This document shows, piece by piece, positions 46,260 through 55,404 of a DNA stretch of 64,000 nt. Source of the stretch: Lignipirellula cremea. Lineage in GTDB: Bacteria > Planctomycetota > Planctomycetia > Pirellulales > Pirellulaceae. The first letter of the stretch is position 1; every line of letters begins with the position of its first letter. The stretch spans positions 7,483,001-7,547,000 of the forward strand of contig NZ_CP036433.1 in assembly GCF_007751035.1 (NCBI RefSeq), written 5' to 3'. The translations under genes were made by a program, and so were the position numbers. Below the pieces are notes generated by a model that had not been told where the DNA came from, did no database searches, and worked only from the letters and a program-made list of their open reading frames with translations.

Positions 46260-46937
46260 TCAAAGGCGCTCTCTCACGAGAAGCATCTCGTTGGCGTTTC
46301 GTGCAAATTCGTATTCCACTCGTATTAGTTCACCGTCAAACCGCAAATCGTTGAGCAAAGGTTCGAGATGCGGCGAAACGCTACCGTCGAGGGAAGTGAC
46401 GGGAAAAATCCGCACCTCCTTCGCAACGCGCAGCAATTCGCAGATTGAGGCAGCGTGAAATTCGAGATTCAATAGCGAGGAATACAGGAAAAGAAAATGG
46501 GAAACCAAGGCGACATCAAATTGTCTCTCTACAAATGGCAATTGGGGCAGTTCCGCCGCGACGTATTGACTGCCATTTCCCATCGCCGCGAAATCTTCAA
46601 GAAACAGGTTCATCGCCGCCATGCGAACTCGACCAAGATGGTCGGGTGACGAAAAGTGCGTCCAGAGAAAATCATCTGCATTCTGCTGAATCTGTTGCAT
46701 CACCGTGGCATAGGTTTCCGCAATCCTTTGTCGAATTTCACAGGGCGCGTAAGCGTAGATTGGATCGCACGAAACGACGTTCCAGTTCCTGAGACGCGCT
46801 TCCACAGGGAAACTGGCCGGTCCATCGGCACACCCTAAGATTGCTTTCGCGGCGAAACGGTCGTCCAGCGAAAACATCTGGCAATACTCCGAGAAGTTTC
46901 GGCCCCATGGGACGACGGAATCAAGAGTAAAAGTCAT
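46260..46937 (-). CDS. SAM-dependent methyltransferase-like protein
   Basis: 225 aa. The N-terminal VVPWGRNFSEYCQMFSL and ILGCADGPASFPVEARLRN (about 34-52) match a known class of short bacterial proteins annotated as class I methyltransferases. In it the glycine-rich loop is LGCxDGPAS, and DPIYAY follows. A second patch, FDVALVSHFLFLYSS, corresponds to the usual post-motif region. The substrate is unknown. No strong ribosome site. Confidence 0.7.
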   Translation of the reverse strand: MTFTLDSVVPWGRNFSEYCQMFSLDDRFAAKAILGCADGPASFPVEARLRNWNVVSCDPIYAYAPCEIRQRIAETYATVMQQIQQNADDFLWTHFSSPDHLGRVRMAAMNLFLEDFAAMGNGSQYVAAELPQLPFVERQFDVALVSHFLFLYSSLLNLEFHAASICELLRVAKEVRIFPVTSLDGSVSPHLEPLLNDLRFDGELIRVEYEFARNANEMLLVRERL

Positions 46938-47241
46938 TCGATGGAAAGATCGCTGGAATTTTCAGGAGCGGAAAACTGGCTTCCAGGGAGAACTCAGCGG
47001 GATCGCCCAGCGACAGGACTGCGAACCCCGCAACCGCCTCGATCGAGCACCCGCGACGAAGGCGGGCCCGCCAGGGATCGCCCCCACGGGCAAAGTCGGG
47101 GTGGTCCACTGTCGCGGTGAGGCCGGCCCTACTGATGGATACGGCATGTGGGTAGCGAGTAGCAACAGGGGCCAGCCAGACTCTGACGATCAGCAACTGG
47201 CCCCTTTGTCTCGGGTTTTGGCTTCCATTCTGCCCTGCCAG
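46938..47241. other. Intergenic region, nothing recognised
   Basis: 304 bp, GC-rich in its middle, between two minus-strand genes. Nothing recognisable. Confidence 0.3.
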
Positions 47242-48066
47242 TCAGAATGGTCGGTGGCAATCGTGGAGATAGTCATAGCACTTCAATACTGTCTCATTGG
47301 GTGGAAGAATTGCTTTACCAAAGTTTCCCCAGATGATCTTCATCCACTCAGCCGCACGAACGAAATGACCGTCTCTAAGCCACTTCGCCATGTTCTTGAA
47401 CATGAATTTGTCACAAGCAGCGTCAACTTCTGCTGTTGTATAACCAACTCCCAAGTGATGTCGTGCAATGACCAGACACAACTGCGCTTCATTAGATATT
47501 CGGTCGAGACTGCCCGGTTCTACGTGCTTTGCTGTTCGTTCGAATATTTGCAAGACTCGTTCAAACGCACTGCCATCTACGAATGCCGGCAGCATCAGGG
47601 ACACATTGACCGCATCATTTGCAATCGTCGGGTTTTCCAATAAACGGTCAAGGTGAACCATGAACTTCTGATAGGTGTCCAAATTGTGACGATTCTCCAA
47701 AAGCCAATCGCTCATTGCAAGTGTTTGGAAAGTCATCCAGTCTGCAGTCTCATTCTCACTGGTGATCGACTCTGTCGCCCAATTCCGGGCCTTTACTAGA
47801 AGTTGATACGCAAAATCGCCAAGGCCGACAAGGATGCACTCGACCGCTGCTCCAAGATCGGCGTGTGCGCTGGAGGACAATCCTCCGCAGTTTTTTGATT
47901 CCTCGAAACTCCGCTGCAATTGCCACTGACAACCAATATCACTTAGCAACAAGTTGCGGGTTTCCGTAGGGTCAAACGCTTGCTTCGTCATGATGAGTAG
48001 GTCTTCTGTAGCGTCAGCAACACGGGCCCCCAAAAATCTTGCTCGCCAATCCCGGCTGATTCTCAA
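47242..48066 (-). CDS. Orphan protein of unknown function, AT-richer than surroundings
   Basis: 274 aa from TTG at 48066 with GGGG about 11 nt upstream; an internal ATG at 47991 (MTKQAFDPTETRN) is an equally good start. It looks helical throughout, without a signal peptide or membrane segment, and has CGGLSSSAHADLG, LENRHNLDTYQKFMVHLDRLL split over 130-152, and AAEWMKIIWGNFGKAI. No family recognised. Codon and base use are clearly more AT-rich than in the genes on either side, which points to recent arrival (inference). Confidence 0.6.
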   Translation of the reverse strand: MRISRDWRARFLGARVADATEDLLIMTKQAFDPTETRNLLLSDIGCQWQLQRSFEESKNCGGLSSSAHADLGAAVECILVGLGDFAYQLLVKARNWATESITSENETADWMTFQTLAMSDWLLENRHNLDTYQKFMVHLDRLLENPTIANDAVNVSLMLPAFVDGSAFERVLQIFERTAKHVEPGSLDRISNEAQLCLVIARHHLGVGYTTAEVDAACDKFMFKNMAKWLRDGHFVRAAEWMKIIWGNFGKAILPPNETVLKCYDYLHDCHRPF

Positions 48067-48192
48067 AGTTTGGGTAGCCCCTTTCTCTCAAGTGCTCGCC
48101 CACAACGCGTCTCCTTGAATATCCAAGCCTGGCATGTTTTCACAATCACCAGCGTATTACCTCTAGACCAGAGCTTTGTCAACCATCGCCCA

Positions 48193-49983
48193 CTATTCGT
48201 ACTGGATCCCGTCCAGATAAAAGACGATCGGTTTCCCCTGGCCGGCGGCGACCCAGCCGAAGGGGGTTTTGATGCGGTGCAGGTCTTTCCCCTGCAGGTC
48301 GAACTTGTACTGTTTCCATTCGGTCGTTAGCTCGACGGTGAGCTCTCCTTTGGCCGTATCGGGGAACGGCTTGTCGCCGCTGATCAGGCCGTACAGGAAC
48401 TTCACTTTCTCGCCGCCTTGTTCGCCGCGGGCCCAGAAAGTGAGAGTTTTGGCGCCAGTCAGATCGCGGCCGCCGGGCTGGTCGCCCCAGTCCTGCGCCG
48501 GATGCTGCCAGACCACGCCGCCCCAGGCGTCGGCCTGGTTGTACGACGCTCGCAGGCATGTTTCCCCGGTGTGCGGCTGCGTGGCTGATCGCGGGTCCAT
48601 GGCGATCGACTTGGCGGCTCCCATCCAGCCGGAGGCGATAAACGGCGCCTCCGGCGTGCCGTTGGCGTCGATGAGCAGCGGCAGCGTGGCCTTGGCGACG
48701 ATCGCTTCCGGTTCGGGGCCTTTCACTTTGAGCAGCACATTCCCGACCGCCGCCGCCTGCTTGCCGTCGTCGACAAACGCATACAGCCGATACACGCCGC
48801 CGTCCTGCGGCATGGTGAGCGTGGCTCCTTCTTCGTTGGAGCGGGTGACCGCGTCGGCGTAGAGGGTCGTCGGCGCCTGGGCGTCGCCGCCGGTGTTGTA
48901 GTTCTTGGCGTCGCGACGCAGCTCCCAGCGGACGGTCAGCGGGTCGTTATCAGGATCGCTGGCCTGCAGGACGACCTGCACGGCGGCGCCCGGTTCGACG
49001 AGCGTCTCTCCCTGGACGGCCAGGCCCGTGATGACGGGGCAGCGGTTGGCCGGCGGCTGGCCGGACCAGGCCAGCGTCATTGCATCGACGGCGGCCAGTT
49101 TCTCGCCGGTCGGCAAGAACATGCCAAACCAGGTGGCGGTCGCCTCCTGCTTCTGCCCCCAGATAAAGGCGTAAGACCCCAGGTTCAAATCGCGATCTGC
49201 CGCCAGGGCCGCGTACACGGCCTGGTAGCGTTCTGCCTTGGCCGTGCTGGTGGGTTCCTCGGCGGCGCCCCAGGCGTTGCGGCCCGTCTCCCAGGAACCG
49301 GCCGGGCCGAACTCGGTGACGATGTAAGGTTTGGTCCCGCCCGCCTCGCGATAACGCTTTGGCAGCGACAGGGCGCCGCCGTAAGAATTGATGCCGAGGA
49401 TGTCGATCTCTGGGCAAAGGCGATGCAGATTCTTGACCCGATCGCCGCCAATCTCGGCGACGACCGACATGGTCGGATGATGCGGGTCCAGCTGCTTCGT
49501 CATGGCGGCGATGCTGTTGATGGCCGACCAGATCGCGGCGTTATCCCCTTTTTCATACCCTTCCATTTCGTTGCCAATGGCCCACATCAGCACGGCCGGA
49601 TGATCTTTGTACTGCTGCACATACTCGCGACACTTGGCGAACTGCTGGGCGACCTGGTCGGCGTTGTTGTAATCAAAGCCGTGCCGTTCATGCCCCAGCC
49701 AGAAACCGACGGTGACCGTCAGCCCGCGCTTCTCCGCCTCGTCCAGCAGCGGGCCCAGATCGTCGGCGCCCCAGGTGCGGATCGAGTTGCCCCCCGACGC
49801 CTGGAGCAGGTCCAGGTGATCTTTCCCGCCGGCCCCTTTGATCGAATACGGTTTCCCGGCGCGCAACAACCGCCAGCCGTCCCCCTGCCGCTCAAGCGTC
49901 ACGGAGACCGGTTCGGCGAAGCCACTCGCCGCCAACAACAGAACATGAGCCAGGCCAGCAGCCAACAAAACCGGAATACGCAT
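48193..49983 (-). CDS. Secreted glycoside hydrolase 2-type TIM-barrel protein
   Basis: 596 aa. Signal peptide MRIPVLLAAGLAHVLLLAA. A (beta/alpha)8 barrel covers about 45-320 with MWAIGNEME (Glu139, predicted acid/base) and YIVTEFGPAG (Glu224, predicted nucleophile), the arrangement of clan GH-A retaining enzymes such as GH2. Residues 340-430 look like an Ig-like domain (ASDPDNDPLTVRWELR) and 440-596 like a jelly-roll carbohydrate-binding module. It probably hydrolyses a beta-linked polysaccharide outside the cytoplasm. The exact substrate is not readable from sequence. Confidence 0.85.
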   Translation of the reverse strand: MRIPVLLAAGLAHVLLLAASGFAEPVSVTLERQGDGWRLLRAGKPYSIKGAGGKDHLDLLQASGGNSIRTWGADDLGPLLDEAEKRGLTVTVGFWLGHERHGFDYNNADQVAQQFAKCREYVQQYKDHPAVLMWAIGNEMEGYEKGDNAAIWSAINSIAAMTKQLDPHHPTMSVVAEIGGDRVKNLHRLCPEIDILGINSYGGALSLPKRYREAGGTKPYIVTEFGPAGSWETGRNAWGAAEEPTSTAKAERYQAVYAALAADRDLNLGSYAFIWGQKQEATATWFGMFLPTGEKLAAVDAMTLAWSGQPPANRCPVITGLAVQGETLVEPGAAVQVVLQASDPDNDPLTVRWELRRDAKNYNTGGDAQAPTTLYADAVTRSNEEGATLTMPQDGGVYRLYAFVDDGKQAAAVGNVLLKVKGPEPEAIVAKATLPLLIDANGTPEAPFIASGWMGAAKSIAMDPRSATQPHTGETCLRASYNQADAWGGVVWQHPAQDWGDQPGGRDLTGAKTLTFWARGEQGGEKVKFLYGLISGDKPFPDTAKGELTVELTTEWKQYKFDLQGKDLHRIKTPFGWVAAGQGKPIVFYLDGIQYE

Positions 49984-50119
49984 GGGCGCCTTTTGCCATG
50001 AAAGAAGAGAAGCGAATGTGCCCCTTTACTTTAATCGAAAACGGCGGCTACGGCAGGGGGAAAGCCCCAGGCATGCAGGATGCACGTCCTGCGTCGCTGC
50101 AACCGCGTCGGCCGCAGGT

Positions 50120-50163
50120 CGTCTTTCGCTCAGGAGGCGAGACGTTTGACTGACGGAAGTCGA
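50120..50163. repeat. Dispersed intergenic repeat, family 2, copy 2
   Basis: Matches 2331-2374 in the same orientation at 37 of 44 positions by hand alignment. It lies in the gap between the glycoside hydrolase and zinc-ribbon genes. Confidence 0.5.
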
Positions 50164-50248
50164 TGGTGGCGACAGGGGGACATCCCTTGCCTGGCCCGCA
50201 CGGGCAAGGGTTAGGCGGCCCCATTTTCAGTTCGATGACGCAACGGAG

Positions 50249-50533
50249 TCAGAATATGGCGCCACACTGCCAGCACTCACCGCTACCGTGAGGGAAAAAG
50301 ATTGCTCCGCATTTCGGGCAAGGTTCGGATTGTCCGTTTGGTTTGTACGGTTCCCACCCCATTCGCAAGTTGTATATCGCATTTGCCTCTTCCCAAGTCA
50401 CGGCCTCGATCCGAAATTTGAATTCCTCAGTGTCCGGCTGTGGTGTCCCATCGACGAATCGCGGACGATCATCGCCTTCGACAATGGCTGAGCAATTGCC
50501 GTCCTTGTTTCCCCAAACGGTGAAGACTCGCAT
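50249..50533 (-). CDS. Small zinc-ribbon protein
   Basis: 94 aa from ATG at 50533, preceded by TTAGG; a TTG at 50557 is also in frame. The C-terminus carries CPKCGAIFFPHGSGECWQCG, two CxxC pairs spaced for a zinc ribbon. The first 60 residues are a mixed alpha/beta segment (FRIEAVTWEEANAIYNLRMG). Function unknown. It lies next to NADAR, immunity-like and toxin-antitoxin genes in an accessory stretch. Confidence 0.65.
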   Translation of the reverse strand: MRVFTVWGNKDGNCSAIVEGDDRPRFVDGTPQPDTEEFKFRIEAVTWEEANAIYNLRMGWEPYKPNGQSEPCPKCGAIFFPHGSGECWQCGAIF

Positions 50534-50620
50534 TTTTTGCCTAACGACCAGATTCAACGGGCGGCGAATGACTTTGAATTCAAAAAACCGATGTGGCCCG
50601 TCGCTCCGGTGCTATGCCTT

Positions 50621-51067
50621 TTAGGCATCGTCACGCAGGGCCTGGCGAACATCCATCAGTACGCGACCGAGCATGTTCTTGCCGCGACCATCGCCGCCGT
50701 CGCCCCAGTAATCATCGTTTTCCGTGTGTTCGACGATTTTCGCATCGCCGGTTGATAACAGCAATTCCCGCAATTCTTCGTGCTGGGTGAATTTGGCGAA
50801 AACGGCCTCACGCATGACATTCACCTTTGCGGATTCCCAATCGCGACGCAGTTTGCGTTTACGATCCCGACCCATGCGCGCGGCCAACATGGGGGAGTTG
50901 GCCTTGCGAATCTCCTGTTGATCTTTTTTGTCTTTGAACTTTTGCGATTGGAAATAGTGTTCCGAGGTTGGCCAGCGCACCTTTTTAAGGGTGACTGGGT
51001 ATTCGGCAAAGTTAGAGAACTCGCCATAGTCATCGGTAACGCTGTAAAACCTGATGATCTCAGACAT
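50621..51067 (-). CDS. NADAR domain protein (YbiA-like)
   Basis: 148 aa from ATG at 51067. NADAR hallmarks: FYSVTDDYGEFSNFAEYPVTL at the start (the F-S-N-F block), RWPTSEHYFQSQKF (Glu and His of the active site), MGRDRKRKLRRDWESAKVNVM and DDYWGDGGDGRGKNMLGRVLM. Family members are N-glycosidases acting on ADP-ribose-linked or ribose-5-phosphate compounds, and NADAR proteins occur in NAD-linked conflict systems. The role here is unknown. It sits between a zinc-ribbon gene and an Imm21-like pseudogene. Confidence 0.92.
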   Translation of the reverse strand: MSEIIRFYSVTDDYGEFSNFAEYPVTLKKVRWPTSEHYFQSQKFKDKKDQQEIRKANSPMLAARMGRDRKRKLRRDWESAKVNVMREAVFAKFTQHEELRELLLSTGDAKIVEHTENDDYWGDGGDGRGKNMLGRVLMDVRQALRDDA

Positions 51068-51141
51068 GGCGTTCAAGTAAATGGGTAAGGACCCGGCTCA
51101 GCAGGCGGCTCACGCGGGAGCGTCAGGGAACTCGGCAAGAA

Positions 51142-51739
51142 TTAATCGTGCGGCCGATCCGCTGCAGTGTCTGGTTCGCCACGCATCGCCCGCAGTTGGT
51201 GGACAATGAGGTCAATCTCCTCCGATTCCGTGTGCGAGGTCAAGACCCGATATCGACCGCGCGGTAAAACGAACTCACTCGGCTGCACTAGCCAGCGCCC
51301 CGGCGCATCGCTGCCCACATCGACGGAATCCATCAACAGCACTTTGCCGCCGGGATGACGGAAAACCGTCTCTTCCTCGATCGGGAGTTCTTTCCAGACG
51401 TCGTGAAAGTGGTCCAGCAGCTCCGTTTCCGAGGGGGCGCACAGCCACCGCAGCAGAAAGTGCTGACCTTGACGGGTACGGTAGTACGCTGCCGCGGTAT
51501 CATCCCCGGTCAGGACCAGCGCCTCTCCTTTGCCGACCGGAATCACCCCCAGCCACCGCGCAGGCCCGGTCGTAGTCGGTCGCTGGGCCATTTGGCTTGC
51601 ATTGGAAAGTTGCCTCCACGATTCGACCACCCGACGGTGCGAGCGATCCCTCCCAGGCGGAGGCGTGCTTCTCCGGCAGAACGAGATGCGGCCCGCCTGC
51701 GGTACTGACCCATTGCAGCCGCATTCGCTCGTCAGCCAT
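51142..51739 (-). pseudogene. Immunity protein 21 (Imm21)-like gene with a frameshift
   Basis: Two minus-strand frames together form one protein. The first, from ATG at 51739, gives MRLQWVSTAGGPHLVLPEK to YDRACAVAG; the second continues WLGVIPVGKGEALVLTGDD to the stop at 51142. In intact Imm21 proteins, as I recall them, the two blocks adjoin as ACAVDGYLGVIPVG. Here a break of about eight missing bases near 51553-51558 changes frame. Imm21 proteins protect against secreted polymorphic toxins. The lesion may be a real pseudogene or a sequence error. No toxin gene is in the window. Confidence 0.7.
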
Positions 51740-52053
51740 CACCACCTCTGTTATCGAACTTGCTTACAGTGAGTTTCCGCCCGGCGCCTGCTGGCGGCGC
51801 CTTTGCGGCCTGACTCGCAGGCAGCCATTTCTCGCACAGGAAATGATAGTCATGGGTTACTTCCTTGTCACGCCGTTTTTCCAGGCGAACTGGGGCCATC
51901 CCTTGATGGGCAGGCGGGGGCCCAAACTTTGGCTCTAAACCGGTCCCGTCACTTTGGTTCCGTGCGAGAAATGGGTGGCCCTTTCTGCCGGCCGGGCGGC
52001 CAAAATTTCAAGGTTAGAAAACGCTCAAGCCCGGTTCCGGCGCCTGGCTTGAT
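51740..52053. other. Intergenic region, nothing recognised
   Basis: 314 bp between the Imm21-like pseudogene and the toxin gene, both on the minus strand. No gene or regulatory element recognised. Confidence 0.3.
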
Positions 52054-52350
52054 TTATCCGTTACGATGAACGAATCCGGAGTCATCGCGACCGCCGCCCA
52101 TCAGCGCAACGACCAGGATATCGTTGCCATCGACGTCAAAATGGATGAGAAAGGAAAACCGTTTAAGCCGACAGGGACGCAGTCCATTTGTCGCGACAGC
52201 GAATAAAAGTGGATTATCGCGAATGCGCTGGATGCCCGCCATGAATTCGAGCAGGAATTCGTCGCCCAAACCAAGTCGCTTGTCGTCGTACCAGGCAACG
52301 GCGTCAAAGAGATCGTCCTCAACCTCTGGGCGGTACGATAGTTGCCACAT
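52054..52350 (-). CDS. RelE/ParE family toxin
   Basis: 98 aa. It begins WQLSYRPEVEDDLFDAVAWY and continues with LGDEFLLEFMAGIQRIRDNP, FAVATNGLRPCRLKRFSFLIHF and ILVVALMGGGRD. This is the ParE/RelE fold with its basic strand and C-terminal Gly/His patch. Members inhibit gyrase (ParE) or cut mRNA on the ribosome (RelE); the sequence does not settle which. Its ATG shares one base with the antitoxin stop (TGATG), which couples their translation. Confidence 0.9.
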   Translation of the reverse strand: MWQLSYRPEVEDDLFDAVAWYDDKRLGLGDEFLLEFMAGIQRIRDNPLLFAVATNGLRPCRLKRFSFLIHFDVDGNDILVVALMGGGRDDSGFVHRNG

Positions 52351-52571
52351 CAGCGGCGGTTCTCAATGTGTTGCATGAGTTCGTCATGCGAAATTGCCGT
52401 CTTTGGATTTGCACGATGAGCAGCTAATCGGCGATCAAGTTCCGCTTGCTGCTCCGGCGTTGTCGTAAGGCCTACGTCATCGGGTAGCGTGTCCCAGATG
52501 GCTTGAACGACTCGCAGCCGATCGGCGATTGGCAGTTTGGATAAATCCGAAATGGTTTGCTCAACGTTCAT
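52350..52571 (-). CDS. Antitoxin, putative addiction module component (TIGR02574-like)
   Basis: 73 aa. Features LSKLPIADRLRVVQAIWDTLP near residues 10-30 and EQQAELDRRLAAHRANPKTA, the usual layout of the short addiction module antitoxins that precede ParE/RelE toxins. It is upstream of the toxin gene with a one-base overlap, the standard antitoxin-first order. Confidence 0.88.
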   Translation of the reverse strand: MNVEQTISDLSKLPIADRLRVVQAIWDTLPDDVGLTTTPEQQAELDRRLAAHRANPKTAISHDELMQHIENRR

Positions 52572-52790
52572 GGCGTCTCCTCCTTGCTCATTTTAGCTGG
52601 GGAATCAGGCATAGTCGATCCCGCAAAAATGATGGCAATCGCCGGGGCATTCTGGTTTAATAGGGGGGTGGACGATCGTCCTGCCGGGTTGCCGTTCCGC
52701 GCGGCCCGTTTTCCTGCCTTGCTGCTTTCCCACCCTTTGCTCTTGTCGTCGGACTGGCTGCCCTGTGCTGGTTTGCTAAGGATACTTCGC

Positions 52791-55307
52791 ATGAAACGGG
52801 TTTGTCCTGTACTCGCTTTGCTGATCTTTGCCGGCCCGCTGTCCGCGGGGGCGGAAGAAAAGCCTTCGGTCGATTTTGAACGGCAGATCTGGCCGATCCT
52901 GGTCTCCCGTTGCAACGCGTGCCACGGAGAAGAGGAACAGGAAGGCCAGCTGCGGCTGGACGCCAAAGCAATCGTCTTCCGCGGCGGCGTGTCGGGGCCA
53001 GCCGTCCGCCCTGGCAAAGCAGAAGAAAGCCTGCTCCTGCAGCGCGTCCTGGGCGAAGGGGAAGAAGAACAGATGCCGCTGGACGACAATCCGCTTTCCG
53101 CCGACGAGATTGCCCTGCTGAAAACCTGGATCAACGAAGGCGCCGTCTGGCCGGCCGGCCTCGGCTCCGATGCTCGCGAGGTCGAGCGCCACTGGGCGTA
53201 CGAGCGGCCCGAGAAAGCGCCGGCCCCCAAGGTTTCGCAACCGGACTGGGTCGTCAATCCGATCGATGCCTGGGTGCTGGCTCGCCTGGACCAGGAAGGA
53301 CTGCGTCCTTCCCCCGCGGCCGGGAAAGCGCAGCTGCTCCGCCGGGTGTCGCTCGACCTGATCGGCTTGCCGCCGACGCTGGAAGAGCTGGAAACGTTCC
53401 TGGCGGACGATCGCCCTGAAGCGTACGCCCTGGCGGTGGATCGGCTGCTGGCTTCGCCCCATTACGGCGAGCGCTGGGCCCGCCAATGGCTGGACCTGGC
53501 CCGCTACGCGGACAGCAACGGTTACCAGGCCGACCAGTACCGCAGCGTCTGGCCGTATCGCGACTGGGTCATTAACGCCATGAATGCCAACATGCCGTTT
53601 GACCAGTTCACCCGCGAACAACTGGCCGGCGACCTGCTGCCCGACGCCACGCTGCAGCAGAAAATCGCCACCGGTTTCCACCGGCTGACCACCTGCAATG
53701 TGGAAGCAGGCGTCGATCCCGAAGAGAACCGCGTGAACCAGGTGATCGACCGCGTCAACACGACCGGCTACGTCTGGCTGGGCTCCACCATCGAGTGCGC
53801 CCAGTGCCACAACCACAAGTACGACCCGTTCGCGCAGAAAGACTATTACCAGCTGTTCGCCTACTTCAACAACACGCCGCTGGAAGTCAGCGGCAACGGC
53901 GTGACGTACAACTTCATCGGCCCGACCCTCGATCTGCCGTTCACGCCGGAGCAACGTGCGGAACGGGACCAGGCCCGTAACAAGGTCAAGGCGGCCGAGA
54001 AAAACCTCGCCGCGCTGGTCGCGACCCGCACCGGCTTCGACGACTGGCTGGCCGCCGAAGATTCCGAGTCGCCGCCCGGCCCGCAGCCGGAAGCAATCGC
54101 CAAGGTCCTGCTGCTGCCGCCCGAGAAACGGAACGCGAAGCAGCTCGACCAGCTGCGTGAGTATTACCAGGATTTGGATCCGAAAACCGCGTCCGCCCGG
54201 AAGAAAGTCGCCGCCGCCAGGACGGCGCTGGAAGGGATCAAGCCGACGACGTCGCTGGTGATGATTGAACAGAAAGAGCCGCGGGAGACGCACCTGTTCC
54301 AGCGGGGCAATTTCCTCACCCCCGGCGAAGCGGTCGCGCCGGGCGTTCCCGGCGCGTTGCATCCGCTGCCGGCGGAAGCGCCCGCCAATCGGTTGGGGCT
54401 GGCTCGCTGGCTGACCGATGAGAACAACCCGCTCACGCCGCGCGTGGTCGTGAATCGCTGGTGGGCGGAGTTTTTCGGCCGCGGCATTGTGGCGACGCTC
54501 GAAGACTTTGGCTCGCAGTCGGAACCGGCCACGCATCCGCAGTTGCTGGACTGGCTGGCCCGCGACTTTGTCGACGAGGGCTGGTCGATGAAGCATCTGC
54601 ACCGCACGATCGTGCTGTCAAACACCTACCGGCAGTCCTCGCGGATCACGTCGGAACTGCAGCAGCAGGATCCGGAAAATCATTTGCTGGCCCGCGGCCC
54701 GCGGTATCGCATGTCGGCGGAAATGCTGCGAGATAACGCGCTGGTGGTCAGCGGCTTGCTGTCGCGCGAAGTGGGCGGCCCGCCCGTCTATCCGCCGCAG
54801 CCCGACGGCCACTGGCGACATGTAGGCCGGAACGCGCCGAAGTACGCCACCAGCGAAGGGCCCAACCGCTTTCGCCGCGGCGTGTACGTGTTCTGGCGTC
54901 GCAGCGCGCCGTATCCCAGCTTTACCAACTTCGACGCGCCGGACCGCGCTTCGTGCGTGGTGCAGCGGGCCCGGACCAACACCCCGTTACAGGCGCTCAC
55001 GTTGCTGAACGATCCGGCCTACCTGGAAATGGCGGAAGCGTTCGCCCATCAGATCGTCGCCAGCGGCTTGCCCTCGCCAGCGGAAAAAGTGGAGTATGCC
55101 TTCCGCCGCACCCTGGCGCGCCGGCCGCAGCCGGAAGAAACCGATCAGCTGCTGGGCCTGTATGAACAAGAGCGGGCCCGCCTGGCCGACGACCCGGCCG
55201 CGGTGAAGAAGCTCGTCCCGACCGGCGACGATACGCTGGAAACGGCCGCCTGGTTCTTCGTCGCGCATGTGCTGCTCAACCTGGATGAGACGATCACTAA
55301 AGAGTAG
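52791..55307 (+). CDS. PSD1-type secreted cytochrome protein (PSCyt1-DUF1549-DUF1553)
   Basis: 838 aa from ATG at 52791, with AAGGA 8 nt upstream; the longer frame to 52557 has no signal peptide. Signal peptide [22 protein letters not shown]-terminal PSCyt1 domain with [19 protein letters not shown], then DUF1549 ([20 protein letters not shown] and [13 protein letters not shown]), a charged helical linker at about 395-510, and C-terminal DUF1553 ([20 protein letters not shown] and [13 protein letters not shown]). Third set of this kind in the window. The DUF1501 partner starts 98 bp downstream. Confidence 0.9.
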   Translation: MKRVCPVLALLIFAGPLSAGAEEKPSVDFERQIWPILVSRCNACHGEEEQEGQLRLDAKAIVFRGGVSGPAVRPGKAEESLLLQRVLGEGEEEQMPLDDNPLSADEIALLKTWINEGAVWPAGLGSDAREVERHWAYERPEKAPAPKVSQPDWVVNPIDAWVLARLDQEGLRPSPAAGKAQLLRRVSLDLIGLPPTLEELETFLADDRPEAYALAVDRLLASPHYGERWARQWLDLARYADSNGYQADQYRSVWPYRDWVINAMNANMPFDQFTREQLAGDLLPDATLQQKIATGFHRLTTCNVEAGVDPEENRVNQVIDRVNTTGYVWLGSTIECAQCHNHKYDPFAQKDYYQLFAYFNNTPLEVSGNGVTYNFIGPTLDLPFTPEQRAERDQARNKVKAAEKNLAALVATRTGFDDWLAAEDSESPPGPQPEAIAKVLLLPPEKRNAKQLDQLREYYQDLDPKTASARKKVAAARTALEGIKPTTSLVMIEQKEPRETHLFQRGNFLTPGEAVAPGVPGALHPLPAEAPANRLGLARWLTDENNPLTPRVVVNRWWAEFFGRGIVATLEDFGSQSEPATHPQLLDWLARDFVDEGWSMKHLHRTIVLSNTYRQSSRITSELQQQDPENHLLARGPRYRMSAEMLRDNALVVSGLLSREVGGPPVYPPQPDGHWRHVGRNAPKYATSEGPNRFRRGVYVFWRRSAPYPSFTNFDAPDRASCVVQRARTNTPLQALTLLNDPAYLEMAEAFAHQIVASGLPSPAEKVEYAFRRTLARRPQPEETDQLLGLYEQERARLADDPAAVKKLVPTGDDTLETAAWFFVAHVLLNLDETITKE

Positions 55308-55404
55308 CCGTTCGAGATCGACGACGAAAAGAAGAGGGACTTGTGGCCAAGTCCACTACAGTTCGCTAATACCCGTATTCCCTGTTTGCCACCGGACTTT
55401 GCTG

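Noticed and set aside
47101-47643. 180-codon plus-strand frame overlapping the AT-rich orphan gene
   Set aside because: The minus-strand frame is longer and reads like a normal globular helical protein; the plus frame looks like its shadow.
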